64,000 nucleotides of DNA from Streptomyces ferrugineus. Its GTDB lineage: Bacteria; Actinomycetota; Actinomycetes; Streptomycetales; Streptomycetaceae. Location: assembly GCF_015160855.1 (NCBI RefSeq), contig NZ_CP063373.1:6448001-6512000 (forward strand), in the 5' to 3' direction. Shown here one piece after another: positions 41,697 to 50,327 of the stretch. The position numbers and the translations under genes were made by a program. The notes below the pieces were generated by a model, which was not told where the DNA came from, made no database searches, and worked only from the letters and a program-made list of their open reading frames with translations. How positions within the stretch are numbered: position 1 is the first letter of the stretch; each line of letters begins with the position of its first letter.

Positions 41697-41826
41697 TTGG
41701 TGGCCTTCGAGTGCGTCATGCTGGAATCTGCATGTCGTACCGACCCCAGGGACCGAGATCAGGGAGCCCGCCATCACACGCCAGCACGTCACGAACCCGA
41801 ACCCGATCGACGCGGACGAGCCGTGG

Positions 41827-42252
41827 ATGCGGGGACTGCACGCGGACACGGGCTATCTGCTGTACCGGCTCGGCCTGCGCTCCGGCCAACTCTTCAACAC
41901 CTTCCTCCAGGAGTCGGGCCTGCGCCTGCGCCACTACGCGCTGCTGCGGTTCCTCACCACCACCCCGGGCGCCCTCCAGCGCGAGCTGAGCGCCTCGCTC
42001 GGCTACGACCCGAGTGCGATCGTCGGCCTGGTCGACGACCTGGAGAAGCTGGGCTTCGCCGAGCGGCGCCCCTCCCCCGACGACCGCCGCAGCCGGATCG
42101 TCGTCCTGACCGACGACGGCCGTGCCTTCCTGCGGGACACCGACGAGGCCGGGCAGCGCGTCACCAACGAGCTGGTCCAGCCCCTCGACGCCGCCGAGCG
42201 CGAGCAGCTGCACACGCTGCTCCAGAAAGTCGCCGAATCCGGACTGGGGTGA
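41827..42252 (+). CDS. MarR-family regulator (CouR/PhdR-like by context)
   Basis: Winged-helix repressor of at least 141 residues. Dimerisation helices at the ends flank the HTH (about 25-90: FNTFLQESGLRLRHYALLRF, LSASLGYDPSAIVGLVDDL). The wing DDRRSRIVVLTDDG is the MarR signature. ATG 41827 has a weak ribosome site. The frame stays open upstream and an ATC at 41773 has AGGGAG 6 bp before it, giving a leader TRQHVTNPNPIDADEPW; a non-standard start there is conceivable. In relatives of this cluster, a MarR repressor is released by the aryl-CoA intermediate. Confidence 0.85.
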   Translation: MRGLHADTGYLLYRLGLRSGQLFNTFLQESGLRLRHYALLRFLTTTPGALQRELSASLGYDPSAIVGLVDDLEKLGFAERRPSPDDRRSRIVVLTDDGRAFLRDTDEAGQRVTNELVQPLDAAEREQLHTLLQKVAESGLG

Positions 42253-42262
42253 CGGGATTGCC

Positions 42263-43051
42263 ATGACCGCCGACGCCGTACCGTCCCCGTCGACCCCGCG
42301 GACCCGCTCCGCGCCCGACCGGCTGCTGTCGGTGCTCGGGGCCTTCGACCTCGAGCATCCGGCGCTGTGTCTGACGGACATCAGCCGGCGCGCCGGGCTG
42401 AGCCTGAGCACCGCGCACCGGCTCGTGGCCGCGCTCACCGAGTGGGGCGCCCTGGAGCGGGACGACTCCGGCCTCTACCACGTGGGGCTACGGCTGTGGG
42501 AGCTCGCGGCCCTCGCACCGCGCGGACTGGCCCTGCGGCAGATCGCGCTGCCCTACCTGGAGGACCTGTACGAAGCGACGCACGAGAACGTCCAGTTGGC
42601 GGTCCAGGACGGCCCCGAGGTCGTCTACACCGAGTGGCTGTCGGGACGGTCGGCTGTGGGTGTGCACATCCGCGTCGGAGCGCGCTGGCCGCTGCACGCC
42701 ACCGGCGTCGGGCTCGCGCTCCTCGCGCACAGCGAGGCGGAGTTCCAGGAGGAGTACTGCGCCGGACCGCTCGCCTCCTTCACGCCGTACACCGTCACCG
42801 AGCCGGCCCTGCTGCGCCGCATGCTGGCCGAGGTGCGCCGCACGGGGGTGGCGGTGAGCAGCCGCCAGGTCACCGCCGACGCGCTGTCCGTGGCGGCGCC
42901 GGTGCGCGGCCCGGGCGGGTCGGTCGTCGCTGCCGTGTCCGTCGTCGTGCCGCAGGCCGCCGCGCAGGTGCCGGTGCTGGCGCCGGCGGTGCGACTGGCG
43001 GCGCGCGGGATATCGCGGGGGCTGGGGTGGCAGCCGGAGAAGGAGACGTAG
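42263..43051 (+). CDS. IclR-family regulator
   Basis: Transcription factor of 262 residues. The HTH is at about 20-70 (LCLTDISRRAGLSLSTAHRL, VAALTEWGALERDDSGLYHV). An effector-binding GAF-like domain follows (HENVQLAVQDGPEVVYTEW, RWPLHATGVGLALLAHSEA). ATG 42263 is 10 bp after the MarR stop, so the two regulators are co-transcribed. It may add a second layer of control on the aryl-CoA genes or on a target elsewhere. Confidence 0.88.
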   Translation: MTADAVPSPSTPRTRSAPDRLLSVLGAFDLEHPALCLTDISRRAGLSLSTAHRLVAALTEWGALERDDSGLYHVGLRLWELAALAPRGLALRQIALPYLEDLYEATHENVQLAVQDGPEVVYTEWLSGRSAVGVHIRVGARWPLHATGVGLALLAHSEAEFQEEYCAGPLASFTPYTVTEPALLRRMLAEVRRTGVAVSSRQVTADALSVAAPVRGPGGSVVAAVSVVVPQAAAQVPVLAPAVRLAARGISRGLGWQPEKET

Positions 43052-43152
43052 GCGCCCCCGCGCGGCACGCGGCGGATATCCCTCTCGCCGGTGAGGACGG
43101 GGTGTGAGCTCCCTCGCGATACTGGAAGGGCCCTTGCCCCGAGGAGCCGCCC

Positions 43153-44346
43153 GTGTCCGCTCGTCCCTGGATCGCCCCCGCCGCCGAGCGCCTGCGCACG
43201 GCCGACCCGTACGTCGTCGACTCGGCGCTCGCCGCGCTCGTGCTGTTCGCCGTCTCCCTCCAGTGGATCTTCCCCGACGAGGGCGACGACCGGCTGACCT
43301 GGCAGGGCTGGCTGATCGGCGCCGCCACCGCACTGCCGCTGGTGTGGCGGCGCAGGGCGCCCTTCGCCACCGCGTGGGCCGTGTCCGTCGCCACCCCGGT
43401 CCAGGCCGTCTACCACGCGCCGCCGCCGGACGTGATGTACGGCGGCATGGTCGTCCTGTACACGATGGCCACCCTCGGCAAGCCCTGGCAGCGGCGGGTG
43501 ATGCTCGCGGGCTGGCTGGCCGGGGTCTCGCTGACGATGCTGCACAAGGAGGACCCGCAGCCCTTCGAGTACGCCTTCCATCTGCTCGGTGTGGTCTGCG
43601 CCTACGGCTTCGGCGTGCTCGCGCGGGTGCGGCGGGCCTACACCGCCGAGTTGGAGGACCGGGCCCGGCGACTGGAGCGGGAGCGGGCCGCCGACACCGC
43701 GCGGGCCATCGCGCAGGAGCGCTCCCGGATCGCCCGGGACATGCACGACGTGCTCGCGCACGCGGTGAGCCTGATGGTGGTGCAGGCCGAGGCCGGTCCG
43801 GTGGTGGTGCGCAGCGATCCGGCGCGTGCGGAGGCGTCCTTCGACGCGATCGCGGCGGCCGGACGGGACGCGATGGCACAGCTGCGCCGGATCCTCGGCG
43901 TGCTCAAGGAGCCGCAGGCGGGCGGTGGTTCATGGCGGCTGCCGCAGCCGGGCGTGGCCGAGCTGCCCGGCCTGGTCGGCCGGGTCGGCGAGTCCGCCGG
44001 ACTGCGCGTGGAACTGCGCACCTCCGGCACGCCCCGCCCGCTGCCCCAGGACACCGAGGTCGCCGCCTTCCGCGTGGTCCAGGAGGCCCTCACCAACACC
44101 GTCAAGCACGCCCGGGCCGGCTCCGCTACCGTCGAACTCGACTGGACGGAGGGCGGGTTGACGTTGACGGTGACCGATGACGGACACGGGCCGACGGCCG
44201 GCCACGGCGGGCACGGGCTGATCGGCATCCGGGAACGGGCCGCCGCGTGCGGGGGCAGCGCACGGGCCGGGCGCGGGCCGGAGGGCGGCTTCCAGGTGGT
44301 CGTACGGCTGCCCGCGGCCGTCGATCGGCAGGCGGCCCTGGGATGA
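43153..44346 (+). CDS. Sensor histidine kinase (NarL-type two-component)
   Basis: Membrane kinase of 397 residues. About four to five hydrophobic spans in residues 22-155 (ALAALVLFAVSLQWIF, GVVCAYGFGVLAR and others) have almost no extracellular loop, so it senses within the membrane. The HisKA_3 site is SRIARDMHDVLAHAVSLM with His198. The ATP-binding domain ends in DDGHGPTAGHGGHGLIGIRE. GTG 43153 follows GAGGAG. Its stop overlaps the regulator gene by 4 bp. Confidence 0.9.
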   Translation: MSARPWIAPAAERLRTADPYVVDSALAALVLFAVSLQWIFPDEGDDRLTWQGWLIGAATALPLVWRRRAPFATAWAVSVATPVQAVYHAPPPDVMYGGMVVLYTMATLGKPWQRRVMLAGWLAGVSLTMLHKEDPQPFEYAFHLLGVVCAYGFGVLARVRRAYTAELEDRARRLERERAADTARAIAQERSRIARDMHDVLAHAVSLMVVQAEAGPVVVRSDPARAEASFDAIAAAGRDAMAQLRRILGVLKEPQAGGGSWRLPQPGVAELPGLVGRVGESAGLRVELRTSGTPRPLPQDTEVAAFRVVQEALTNTVKHARAGSATVELDWTEGGLTLTVTDDGHGPTAGHGGHGLIGIRERAAACGGSARAGRGPEGGFQVVVRLPAAVDRQAALG

Positions 44347-45011
44347 GCATCCGGGTGGTCGTCGCCGACGACCAGGAACTGGTGCGCGCCGGCTTCAGCA
44401 TGATCTTGGAGGCGCAGCCCGACATCGAGGTGGTCGCCGAGGCCGGGGACGGTGCCGAGGCGGTCGCGGCGGTGCGGCGGCACACGCCCGACGTGCTGCT
44501 CCTCGACATCCGGATGCCGGTCATGGACGGCCTGGACGCGGCCCGGCGGGTGTGCGGGCAGTCGAGCTGCAAGGTGGTCATGCTGACCACGTTCGACCTG
44601 GACGAGTACGTGTTCGAGGCGCTGTGCGCGGGGGCCAGCGGCTTCCTGCTGAAGGACGTACGGCGCGACGACCTGGTGCACGCCGTGCGGGTCGTGGCGG
44701 CCGGGGACTCGCTGCTCGCGCCGACGGTGACCCGGCGGCTGGTCGCGGACCTCGTGCGGCGCCGGCGCGAGGAGGCCGCGGCCGAGGTCACCCCGCAGCG
44801 GCTCGACGTCCTGACCGCGCGCGAGGTGGAGACGCTGCGGCTGCTGGCGCGCGGGCTGTCCAACTCGGAGATCGCCACGACGCTGTTCGTGAGCGAGCAC
44901 ACCGTGAAGACCCATGTCAGCAACGTGCTGGGCAAGCTGGGCCTCAGGGACCGGGTGCAGGCGGTGATCTGCGCGTACGAGACGGGGCTCGTGGTGCCCG
45001 GATCCCCCTAG
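44343..45011 (+). CDS. NarL/LuxR-type response regulator
   Basis: Protein of 222 residues. Receiver domain with phospho-acceptor Asp55 in LLLDIRMPVMDG, and acid pocket in VVVADDQELVRAGF. The LuxR HTH is at about 155-215 (LTAREVETLRLLARGLSN, FVSEHTVKTHVSNVLGKLG). It is translationally coupled to its kinase. The MMPL exporter downstream, after a terminator-like hairpin, is a possible target. Confidence 0.92.
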   Translation: MSIRVVVADDQELVRAGFSMILEAQPDIEVVAEAGDGAEAVAAVRRHTPDVLLLDIRMPVMDGLDAARRVCGQSSCKVVMLTTFDLDEYVFEALCAGASGFLLKDVRRDDLVHAVRVVAAGDSLLAPTVTRRLVADLVRRRREEAAAEVTPQRLDVLTAREVETLRLLARGLSNSEIATTLFVSEHTVKTHVSNVLGKLGLRDRVQAVICAYETGLVVPGSP

Positions 45012-45013
45012 CG

Positions 45014-45037
45014 GGGGAGGCACCGGTGCCTCTCCCC
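45014..45037 (+). terminator. Hairpin after the response regulator
   Basis: GGGGAGGCACC (45014-45024) pairs with GGTGCCTCTCCCC (45025-45037) around a CCGG turn, with one bulged base, immediately after the stop codon. A likely intrinsic terminator that separates the two-component genes from the exporter. Confidence 0.55.
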
Positions 45038-45141
45038 CCCGCGACGGAGGCCCGCAAACCGCTCCCACCGGCGATCCGGTGACCACCCCCGCGGCAGGAG
45101 CCTGAGGGCGATGGCAACCGACCGTCCTGCCGGGAGGGACC

Positions 45142-47247
45142 GTGCTCTCCACGCTCGCCCGGGTGGCGACCCGCCGCCCGCTCACCGTCATCGCCCTCTG
45201 GGTGCTCTTCCTGCTGCTCGGCTTCGGCCTCGGCACCGGCGTCTTCAGCCGGCTCTCGGACAATGTGGCCGACATCCCGGGCACCGAGTCGGAGGCCGCC
45301 GCGCGGTACCTCGACGACACCGACCCCGCCGGCGAGTCGATCACCGGCGTCGTCGCGGGCGGCGCCGTCTCCGACCCCGGGCTGCGGGCCCAGGTCGAGC
45401 GGGCCGTCGCCGATGTGCGCTCGCTCGCCGGGGTGGCCGCCGTGCCCGACCCGTACGCCACCCGGGGCCTGACCGCCGAGGACGGGCGGGCCCTGATCAT
45501 CCCCGTCACCCTCGAGGGCGGTCTCGACGACGCCGCCGAGGAGGCGGCCGTGGGCGCCGCGGCCGACCGGATCCGGCTGATCGACGCGCCCGAAGTGCAC
45601 GTCAGCGGCGGCCCGCTGCTCGGCACCCAGATCGCCGAGCGGGCCCAGGAGGACGTGCGCAACGCGGAGTTGATCTCGCTGCCGGTCGTCCTGGCGCTGC
45701 TGCTGGTGGTGTTCGGCGGGCTGCGCGCGGCGATGCTGCCGCTGGTGATCGCGGTCAGCGGGATCGCGGGGGCGTTCCTGGCGCTGTTCCTGTTCAGCGA
45801 GGTCACCGACATCTCCGTGTACGCGATCCAGGTGACGACGATGCTGGGGCTCGGACTCGCCGTGGACTACGCCCTGTTGATGGTGGTCCGCTTCCGCGAG
45901 GAGCGCCGGCACACCGAGGACGTGGCGGAGGCGGTGCACCGTACGGTCGCGGCGGCCGGCCGCACGGTGCTGTTCTCCGGGCTGACGGTCGCGGTCAGTC
46001 TGACCGGGCTGCTGGTGTTCCCCAGCGTCTTCCTGCGCAGCATGGGCCTGGCCGTGGCCGCCGTGGTGGTCGTCGACATGCTGGCCGCGCTCACGCTGCT
46101 GCCCGCGCTGCTCGCCAGGTTCGGCGGGAGGATCGCGCCGGCGAAGGACCGCCCGGAGGGCGAGGAGGGCCGTGTCTTCGCCCGTCTGGCCCGCTTCTCG
46201 GCCCGCCGCCGTATCGCCGTCGTGGCGACCGTCGTCCCGGTCCTGCTGGTCCTGGCGCTGCCCGTCACCGGCATGACGATCAACCTCGGCGACGCCCAGC
46301 AGCTCCCGGCCGGCACCGAGGCACGGCAGTTGTACGACACCGTCGACGAGCACTTCCCGCCCGGCACCGGCGTCACCCCGATCACCGTGGTGCTGCGGCC
46401 GGGCACGGACGCCGCGACGGCCGACCGCGTCCTGGCGCTGTCCCCGACCGCGACGTCCCGCGAACTGCCCGGAGGCACCGGCGTCGTCCGCGTCCAGCCG
46501 CCGGGCAGCGTCGACGGCGAGGAGGCCACCGCCCTGGTCGAGCGGATACGGGAGGTCCGCGGTGACGCGCCCGTCGAGGTCACCGGACCGGCCGCGCGCC
46601 TGGTGGACTTCCGCGAGATGCTCGCCGAGCGGGCGCCCTGGGCGGCGGTCACCGTCCTGGCCGGCATCTTCGCCCTGCTCTTCGCCTTCACGGGCTCGCT
46701 GCTGATCCCGCTGCGCACCATCCTCACCACCCTGCTCAGCCTGGGCGCCGCGCTCGGCGTGGTGGTGTGGGTCTTCCAGGACGGCCATCTGGCCGGGCTG
46801 CTGGGCGGGGAGGGCCTCGGTGCGCTGAGCCTGACCGCGCCGCCGCTGATCGTGGCGATCGCCTTCGGACTCGCCATGGACTACGAGCTGTTCATCCTGG
46901 CGCGGATGCGTGAGGCGCGACAGCTCACCGGGGACGACCAGGAAGCCGTGGTCAGCGGTCTGCGCCGCTCCGGCCGCGTCGTCACCTGCGCGGCGCTGCT
47001 CCTCGCGGTGGTCTTCGGCGCCTTCATGACGGGCGGCTTCGCCCCGATCCTGCAGATCGGCCTGGGGCTCACCCTCGCGGTGCTGATCGACGCGACGGTC
47101 GTACGGATGCTGCTGGTGCCGGCGACGATGGCGCTGCTCGGCCGGCGCGCCTGGTGGGCACCGCGGCCGCTGCGCCGGGCGCACGAACGGTTCGGCCTGC
47201 ACGAGCAGTCACCCGCACCCGAGCCACCGGTGACGACCAGCGCCTGA
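45142..47247 (+). CDS. MMPL-family transporter
   Basis: Inner-membrane RND-type exporter of 701 residues. It is a tandem duplication of six-span halves with large extracytoplasmic loops. The first span is TVIALWVLFLLLGFGLGTG. The motif DYALLMVVRFREER in the first half and DYELFILARMREAR in the second are the conserved MMPL signatures. Such proteins move lipids, glycolipids or drugs using the proton gradient. GTG 45142 follows GGGAGGG. It stands 130 bp after the two-component genes and may belong to their regulon. Confidence 0.9.
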   Translation: MLSTLARVATRRPLTVIALWVLFLLLGFGLGTGVFSRLSDNVADIPGTESEAAARYLDDTDPAGESITGVVAGGAVSDPGLRAQVERAVADVRSLAGVAAVPDPYATRGLTAEDGRALIIPVTLEGGLDDAAEEAAVGAAADRIRLIDAPEVHVSGGPLLGTQIAERAQEDVRNAELISLPVVLALLLVVFGGLRAAMLPLVIAVSGIAGAFLALFLFSEVTDISVYAIQVTTMLGLGLAVDYALLMVVRFREERRHTEDVAEAVHRTVAAAGRTVLFSGLTVAVSLTGLLVFPSVFLRSMGLAVAAVVVVDMLAALTLLPALLARFGGRIAPAKDRPEGEEGRVFARLARFSARRRIAVVATVVPVLLVLALPVTGMTINLGDAQQLPAGTEARQLYDTVDEHFPPGTGVTPITVVLRPGTDAATADRVLALSPTATSRELPGGTGVVRVQPPGSVDGEEATALVERIREVRGDAPVEVTGPAARLVDFREMLAERAPWAAVTVLAGIFALLFAFTGSLLIPLRTILTTLLSLGAALGVVVWVFQDGHLAGLLGGEGLGALSLTAPPLIVAIAFGLAMDYELFILARMREARQLTGDDQEAVVSGLRRSGRVVTCAALLLAVVFGAFMTGGFAPILQIGLGLTLAVLIDATVVRMLLVPATMALLGRRAWWAPRPLRRAHERFGLHEQSPAPEPPVTTSA

Positions 47248-47256
47248 CACCTCCCG

Positions 47257-47285
47257 GGCACCGGCACCTGACCCGTGCCGGTGCC
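47257..47285. terminator. Bidirectional hairpin between convergent genes
   Basis: GGCACCGGCAC (47257-47267) and GTGCCGGTGCC (47275-47285) form a perfect 11-bp stem with a 7-nt loop between the exporter and the DUF1905 gene, touching the latter's stop codon. It can end both transcripts. Confidence 0.65.
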
Positions 47286-47566
47286 TAGAGGCGGACCGTC
47301 ATCTCCACGGTCACGTCGTCCCCGGAGCCCAGCCGCCCCCGTACCGCCTTCTTCAGCGGCAGCAGATAGCCCCCGTCCTTGGGAAAGAGCGAGGTCTCGA
47401 AGGCGACCTCGTCGATGCGTGCCTCGACCGGGACGACACCCCAGCCGTACGTGGCCATCGCCGCCACGTCCCGGATGTCGGCGGACTCCTCGTCCGGCAC
47501 CCGGACGAAGTAGTACGGCGCCGGTCCGCGCCATTCGATCACCGGTCCGGTGAAGGCGAGTTCCAT
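47285..47566 (-). CDS. DUF1905-domain protein
   Basis: A 93-residue soluble protein in the DUF1905 beta-barrel family: MELAFTGPVIEWRGPAPYYF, then WGVVPVEARID, and FPKDGGYLLPLKKAVRGRLG. Members of this family have no settled function. ATG 47566 is the best start; an upstream in-frame codon adds only four residues. It is divergent from the GH16 glucanase, and its stop lies in the hairpin shared with the MMPL gene. Confidence 0.8.
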   Translation of the reverse strand: MELAFTGPVIEWRGPAPYYFVRVPDEESADIRDVAAMATYGWGVVPVEARIDEVAFETSLFPKDGGYLLPLKKAVRGRLGSGDDVTVEMTVRL

Positions 47567-47622
47567 GCGGCATTCATAGGATGAACTTCCCTGTGCCGCA
47601 AGGGTTTTCTCTGCTTCACCTC

Positions 47623-47676
47623 TTGACGACCGGAACGCCGGAGAGCACATTGGCGACACTTTGAGAGCGCTCTCAA
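47623..47676 (+). promoter_or_regulatory. Glucanase promoter with LacI-type operator
   Basis: TTGACG (47623-47628) and CACATT (47646-47651) with a 17-bp spacer predict a start near 47658. TTGAGAGCGCTCTCAA (47661-47676), a perfect 16-bp palindrome, follows at once. It resembles the TGGGAGCGCTCCCA operator of the Streptomyces cellobiose repressor CebR. Repression from a site just after the start point is typical for that family. The binder is not in this window. Confidence 0.65.
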
Positions 47677-47740
47677 GCCCAAGCCCGCTCTCCGACGCAC
47701 CCGCACCTCCCCCACTCCGTACACCGAGAGGCAGCACCCC

Positions 47741-49138
47741 ATGAGTGACCCCTCCGGCATACACCGCAGACACCGCTCCCCACGGCGTGCGCTGCTCGCC
47801 GTGCTCGGCACGCTCGGCCTGGTGGCGGCCGTCGCCACCGTCGCCGTGCCGTCCGCGAACGCCTCCGCTCCCCCGCCCCCGTCGGGCTGGACGCAGGTCT
47901 TCCTGGACGACTTCAACGGCGCCGCGAACACCGGCGTGAACACCTCCGACTGGCAGTACGACATCGGCACCTCGTACCCGGGCGGCCCCGCCAACTGGGG
48001 CACCGGCGAGGTCGAGACGATGACGAACAGCACCGCCAACGTCTCGCTCGACGGCAACGGCAACCTCCGCATCACGCCCCGGCGCGACGCGGCCGGCAAC
48101 TGGACCTCGGGCCGGATCGAGACCGTGCGCACCGACTTCCAGCCCCCGGCGGGCGGCAAGCTGCGGGTGGAGGGCCGCATCCAGATGCCGAACGTCACCG
48201 GCACCGCCGCCGAGGGCTACTGGCCGGCGTTCTGGATGCTGGGCGCGCCGTATCGCGGCAACTACCACAACTGGCCGAGCGTCGGCGAGCTGGACCTCAT
48301 GGAGAACGTCCAGGGTCTGAACCGGGTGTGGGCCACGCTGCACTGCGGCACCAACCCGGGCGGCCCCTGCAACGAGACCACCGGCCTCGGCAACTACACG
48401 GCGTGCCCCGGCTCGACGTGCCAGTCGGCCTTCCACACCTACACCATGGAGTGGGACCGCTCCGTGAGCCCCGAGACGATCCGCTTCTCCGTGGACGGCA
48501 CCCAGTTCCACTCGGTCAACGCGAGCCAGATGGACGCGACGACCTGGTCCAACGCCACCAACCACGGCTTCTTCATCATCCTGAACGTGGCGATGGGCGG
48601 CGCCTTCCCGGACGCCTTCGGCGGCGGCCTGGACGGCGACACCCAGCCCGGCCATCCGATGGTCGTCGACTACGTCCAGGTGCTGTCGACCGGTGGCAGC
48701 GATACCACACCCCCGCCGACGGGCAACCGTGACGCCTACAGCGCCATCCAGGCCGAGTCGTACGACGGCCAGGGCGGCGTGAGCACCGAGTCCACCGCCG
48801 ACTCGGGCGGCGGCCAGAACATCGGCGCGCTCGCAGACGGCGACTGGGCGCTGTACCGGGGCGTCGACTTCGGCTCCACGGCGGCCACTCAGTTCGTCGC
48901 CCGGGTGGCCAGCGGTGCGGCGGGCGGCGTCAGCGGTCTGGTGGAGGTACGCCTGGACAGCCGCGGCAACGCACCCATCGGCAGCTTCGCGGTGGGCAAC
49001 ACGGGCGGCTGGCAGTCGTGGCGGACGATCCCGGCGAACATCAGCCGGGTGACCGGCACCCACGACGTCTATCTCACCTTCACCAGCGGCCAGCCGGCGG
49101 ACTTCGTGAACGTGAACTGGTTCAACTTCGGCCGCTGA
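47741..49138 (+). CDS. Secreted GH16 endo-beta-1,3-glucanase with C-terminal CBM6
   Basis: Extracellular beta-glucanase of 465 residues. Signal peptide: RRHRSPRRALLAVLG, hydrophobic core, cleavage after ANA (about residue 42). The GH16 catalytic domain occupies about 45-310, with the ExDxxE-type motif GELDLMENV holding nucleophile and acid/base Glu. After a Pro/Thr linker, a CBM6-like jelly roll (about 330-465: IQAESYDGQGGVSTEST, DGDWALYRGVDFG) binds glucan. ATG 47741 follows GAGAGG. The CebR-like operator suggests induction by beta-glucan fragments. Confidence 0.92.
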   Translation: MSDPSGIHRRHRSPRRALLAVLGTLGLVAAVATVAVPSANASAPPPPSGWTQVFLDDFNGAANTGVNTSDWQYDIGTSYPGGPANWGTGEVETMTNSTANVSLDGNGNLRITPRRDAAGNWTSGRIETVRTDFQPPAGGKLRVEGRIQMPNVTGTAAEGYWPAFWMLGAPYRGNYHNWPSVGELDLMENVQGLNRVWATLHCGTNPGGPCNETTGLGNYTACPGSTCQSAFHTYTMEWDRSVSPETIRFSVDGTQFHSVNASQMDATTWSNATNHGFFIILNVAMGGAFPDAFGGGLDGDTQPGHPMVVDYVQVLSTGGSDTTPPPTGNRDAYSAIQAESYDGQGGVSTESTADSGGGQNIGALADGDWALYRGVDFGSTAATQFVARVASGAAGGVSGLVEVRLDSRGNAPIGSFAVGNTGGWQSWRTIPANISRVTGTHDVYLTFTSGQPADFVNVNWFNFGR

Positions 49139-49156
49139 CAGCGGCGTCACCGATGC

Positions 49157-49188
49157 GGTGCCCCGTGAGGCGGTCCTCGCGGGGCACC
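49157..49188 (+). terminator. Terminator after the glucanase
   Basis: GGTGCCCCGTGAGG (49157-49170) pairs with CCTCGCGGGGCACC (49175-49188) as a 14-bp stem with one G-U pair and a CGGT loop, 18 bp past the stop. Confidence 0.7.
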
Positions 49189-49274
49189 TGAACGGTCCGG
49201 GGCCGGAGGCCGCCCCTGCCCTTCGTCTGACAAGATGCCGGAGTCGCCCCCGTGCTCGCAGAAGGCCTGTCCTC

Positions 49275-50327
49275 ATGCCCGTGCAATTACAAGCCGGCCT
49301 GATCAGTGCCGGTGTGTCGGCGCTGATCCTCGTCCTCGGCGAGCTCTTCCTCCGGCAGCGTGCCCGCCAGGAGAAGAGGCAGGGAATCCAGGCCACTTAC
49401 CAGAAGTACTCCGAGCCGCTCGCGCTGAGTTCAACAGATCTCTTCTGGCGCCTGCGTGAGGTCTTCGACACGAGCGGCGCGGGCTTCTACCTACAGGGCC
49501 AGGTCCATGCCACCAAGTTCGAGCACTACAAGGCGCTCAGCACGCTCTACCGTCTCGCGGTCGTGCTCGGCTGGATCCGCGCCCTGCGACGCGAGTTGTT
49601 CTTCCTTCCCGGTGCCAGCAGGGAAACGCTGAAACGGCTTGACGATGCGCTGCACTCCTTCACCTCGGCCTTGGCCGAGGGCGGGCACGTGGAAACGAGG
49701 CGGGTCGCTTCGTTGATGAGCCTGTGGAGCGTCGGTGTCACCCCCTCGACCGAGGTGGTCACCCAGGCGGGGATCCGGATCGACCGCGAGCAGAGAAGGT
49801 TCCTCCACGAGGCGCAGGCAGCCGACGCCAACCAGTTGTCCGACGACGACCAGCTGCGCCTGTGCCGGGCCGTGGCCGACATGCTGGCGGACGTGATCGA
49901 CTGTCCGCGCATCGCCACCGGCATCGTCGAGGAGACGCGTCACCGGGCGGTTTCGTGCCTGGCGGTCCGCGAGGCGTGGATCTACCGGGACTGGCAGGCC
50001 GCGATCGGTGACCTGGTGCTGCGCGATGCCCAGCTGGGTCAACGCCAGTTCGAAGTCATCGGATACAAGCAGTTCGAGGAGATGAGCGTCAACGGCGAGG
50101 AGGAAGACCGCCTGTGGCTGCGCCGCCTCCACACTGTCGTCGACGACCTCGACGTCGGCGGCGACCGCACGCGCGACGCGCGCATCGACCAGCTGTGGGA
50201 GATCCATCTGGCCACCGCGCGCATCATCGAGGCACTGCACAAGGCCGACGCCGCCCGATCCAGGATCTCTCCGGCGACGGTGCGCGCCGTCCAAGAGGCG
50301 CTGGCCTTGGCGGCGGCCGGCTCATGA
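49275..50327 (+). CDS. Membrane-anchored protein of unknown function with a TTA codon
   Basis: Protein of 350 residues with one N-terminal span (AGLISAGVSALILVLGELFL) followed by a basic stop-transfer RQRARQEKRQ. The rest is a mainly helical cytoplasmic domain. The visible composition is soluble, with no catalytic motif I recognise (WRLREVFDTSGAGFYLQGQ, HYKALSTLYRLAVVLGWIRA). Codon 5 is TTA (49287-49289), so bldA tRNA is needed. Its codon use is less GC-rich than its neighbours, suggesting recent arrival. Its stop overlaps the AraC stop by 6 bp on the other strand. Confidence 0.65.
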   Translation: MPVQLQAGLISAGVSALILVLGELFLRQRARQEKRQGIQATYQKYSEPLALSSTDLFWRLREVFDTSGAGFYLQGQVHATKFEHYKALSTLYRLAVVLGWIRALRRELFFLPGASRETLKRLDDALHSFTSALAEGGHVETRRVASLMSLWSVGVTPSTEVVTQAGIRIDREQRRFLHEAQAADANQLSDDDQLRLCRAVADMLADVIDCPRIATGIVEETRHRAVSCLAVREAWIYRDWQAAIGDLVLRDAQLGQRQFEVIGYKQFEEMSVNGEEEDRLWLRRLHTVVDDLDVGGDRTRDARIDQLWEIHLATARIIEALHKADAARSRISPATVRAVQEALALAAAGS

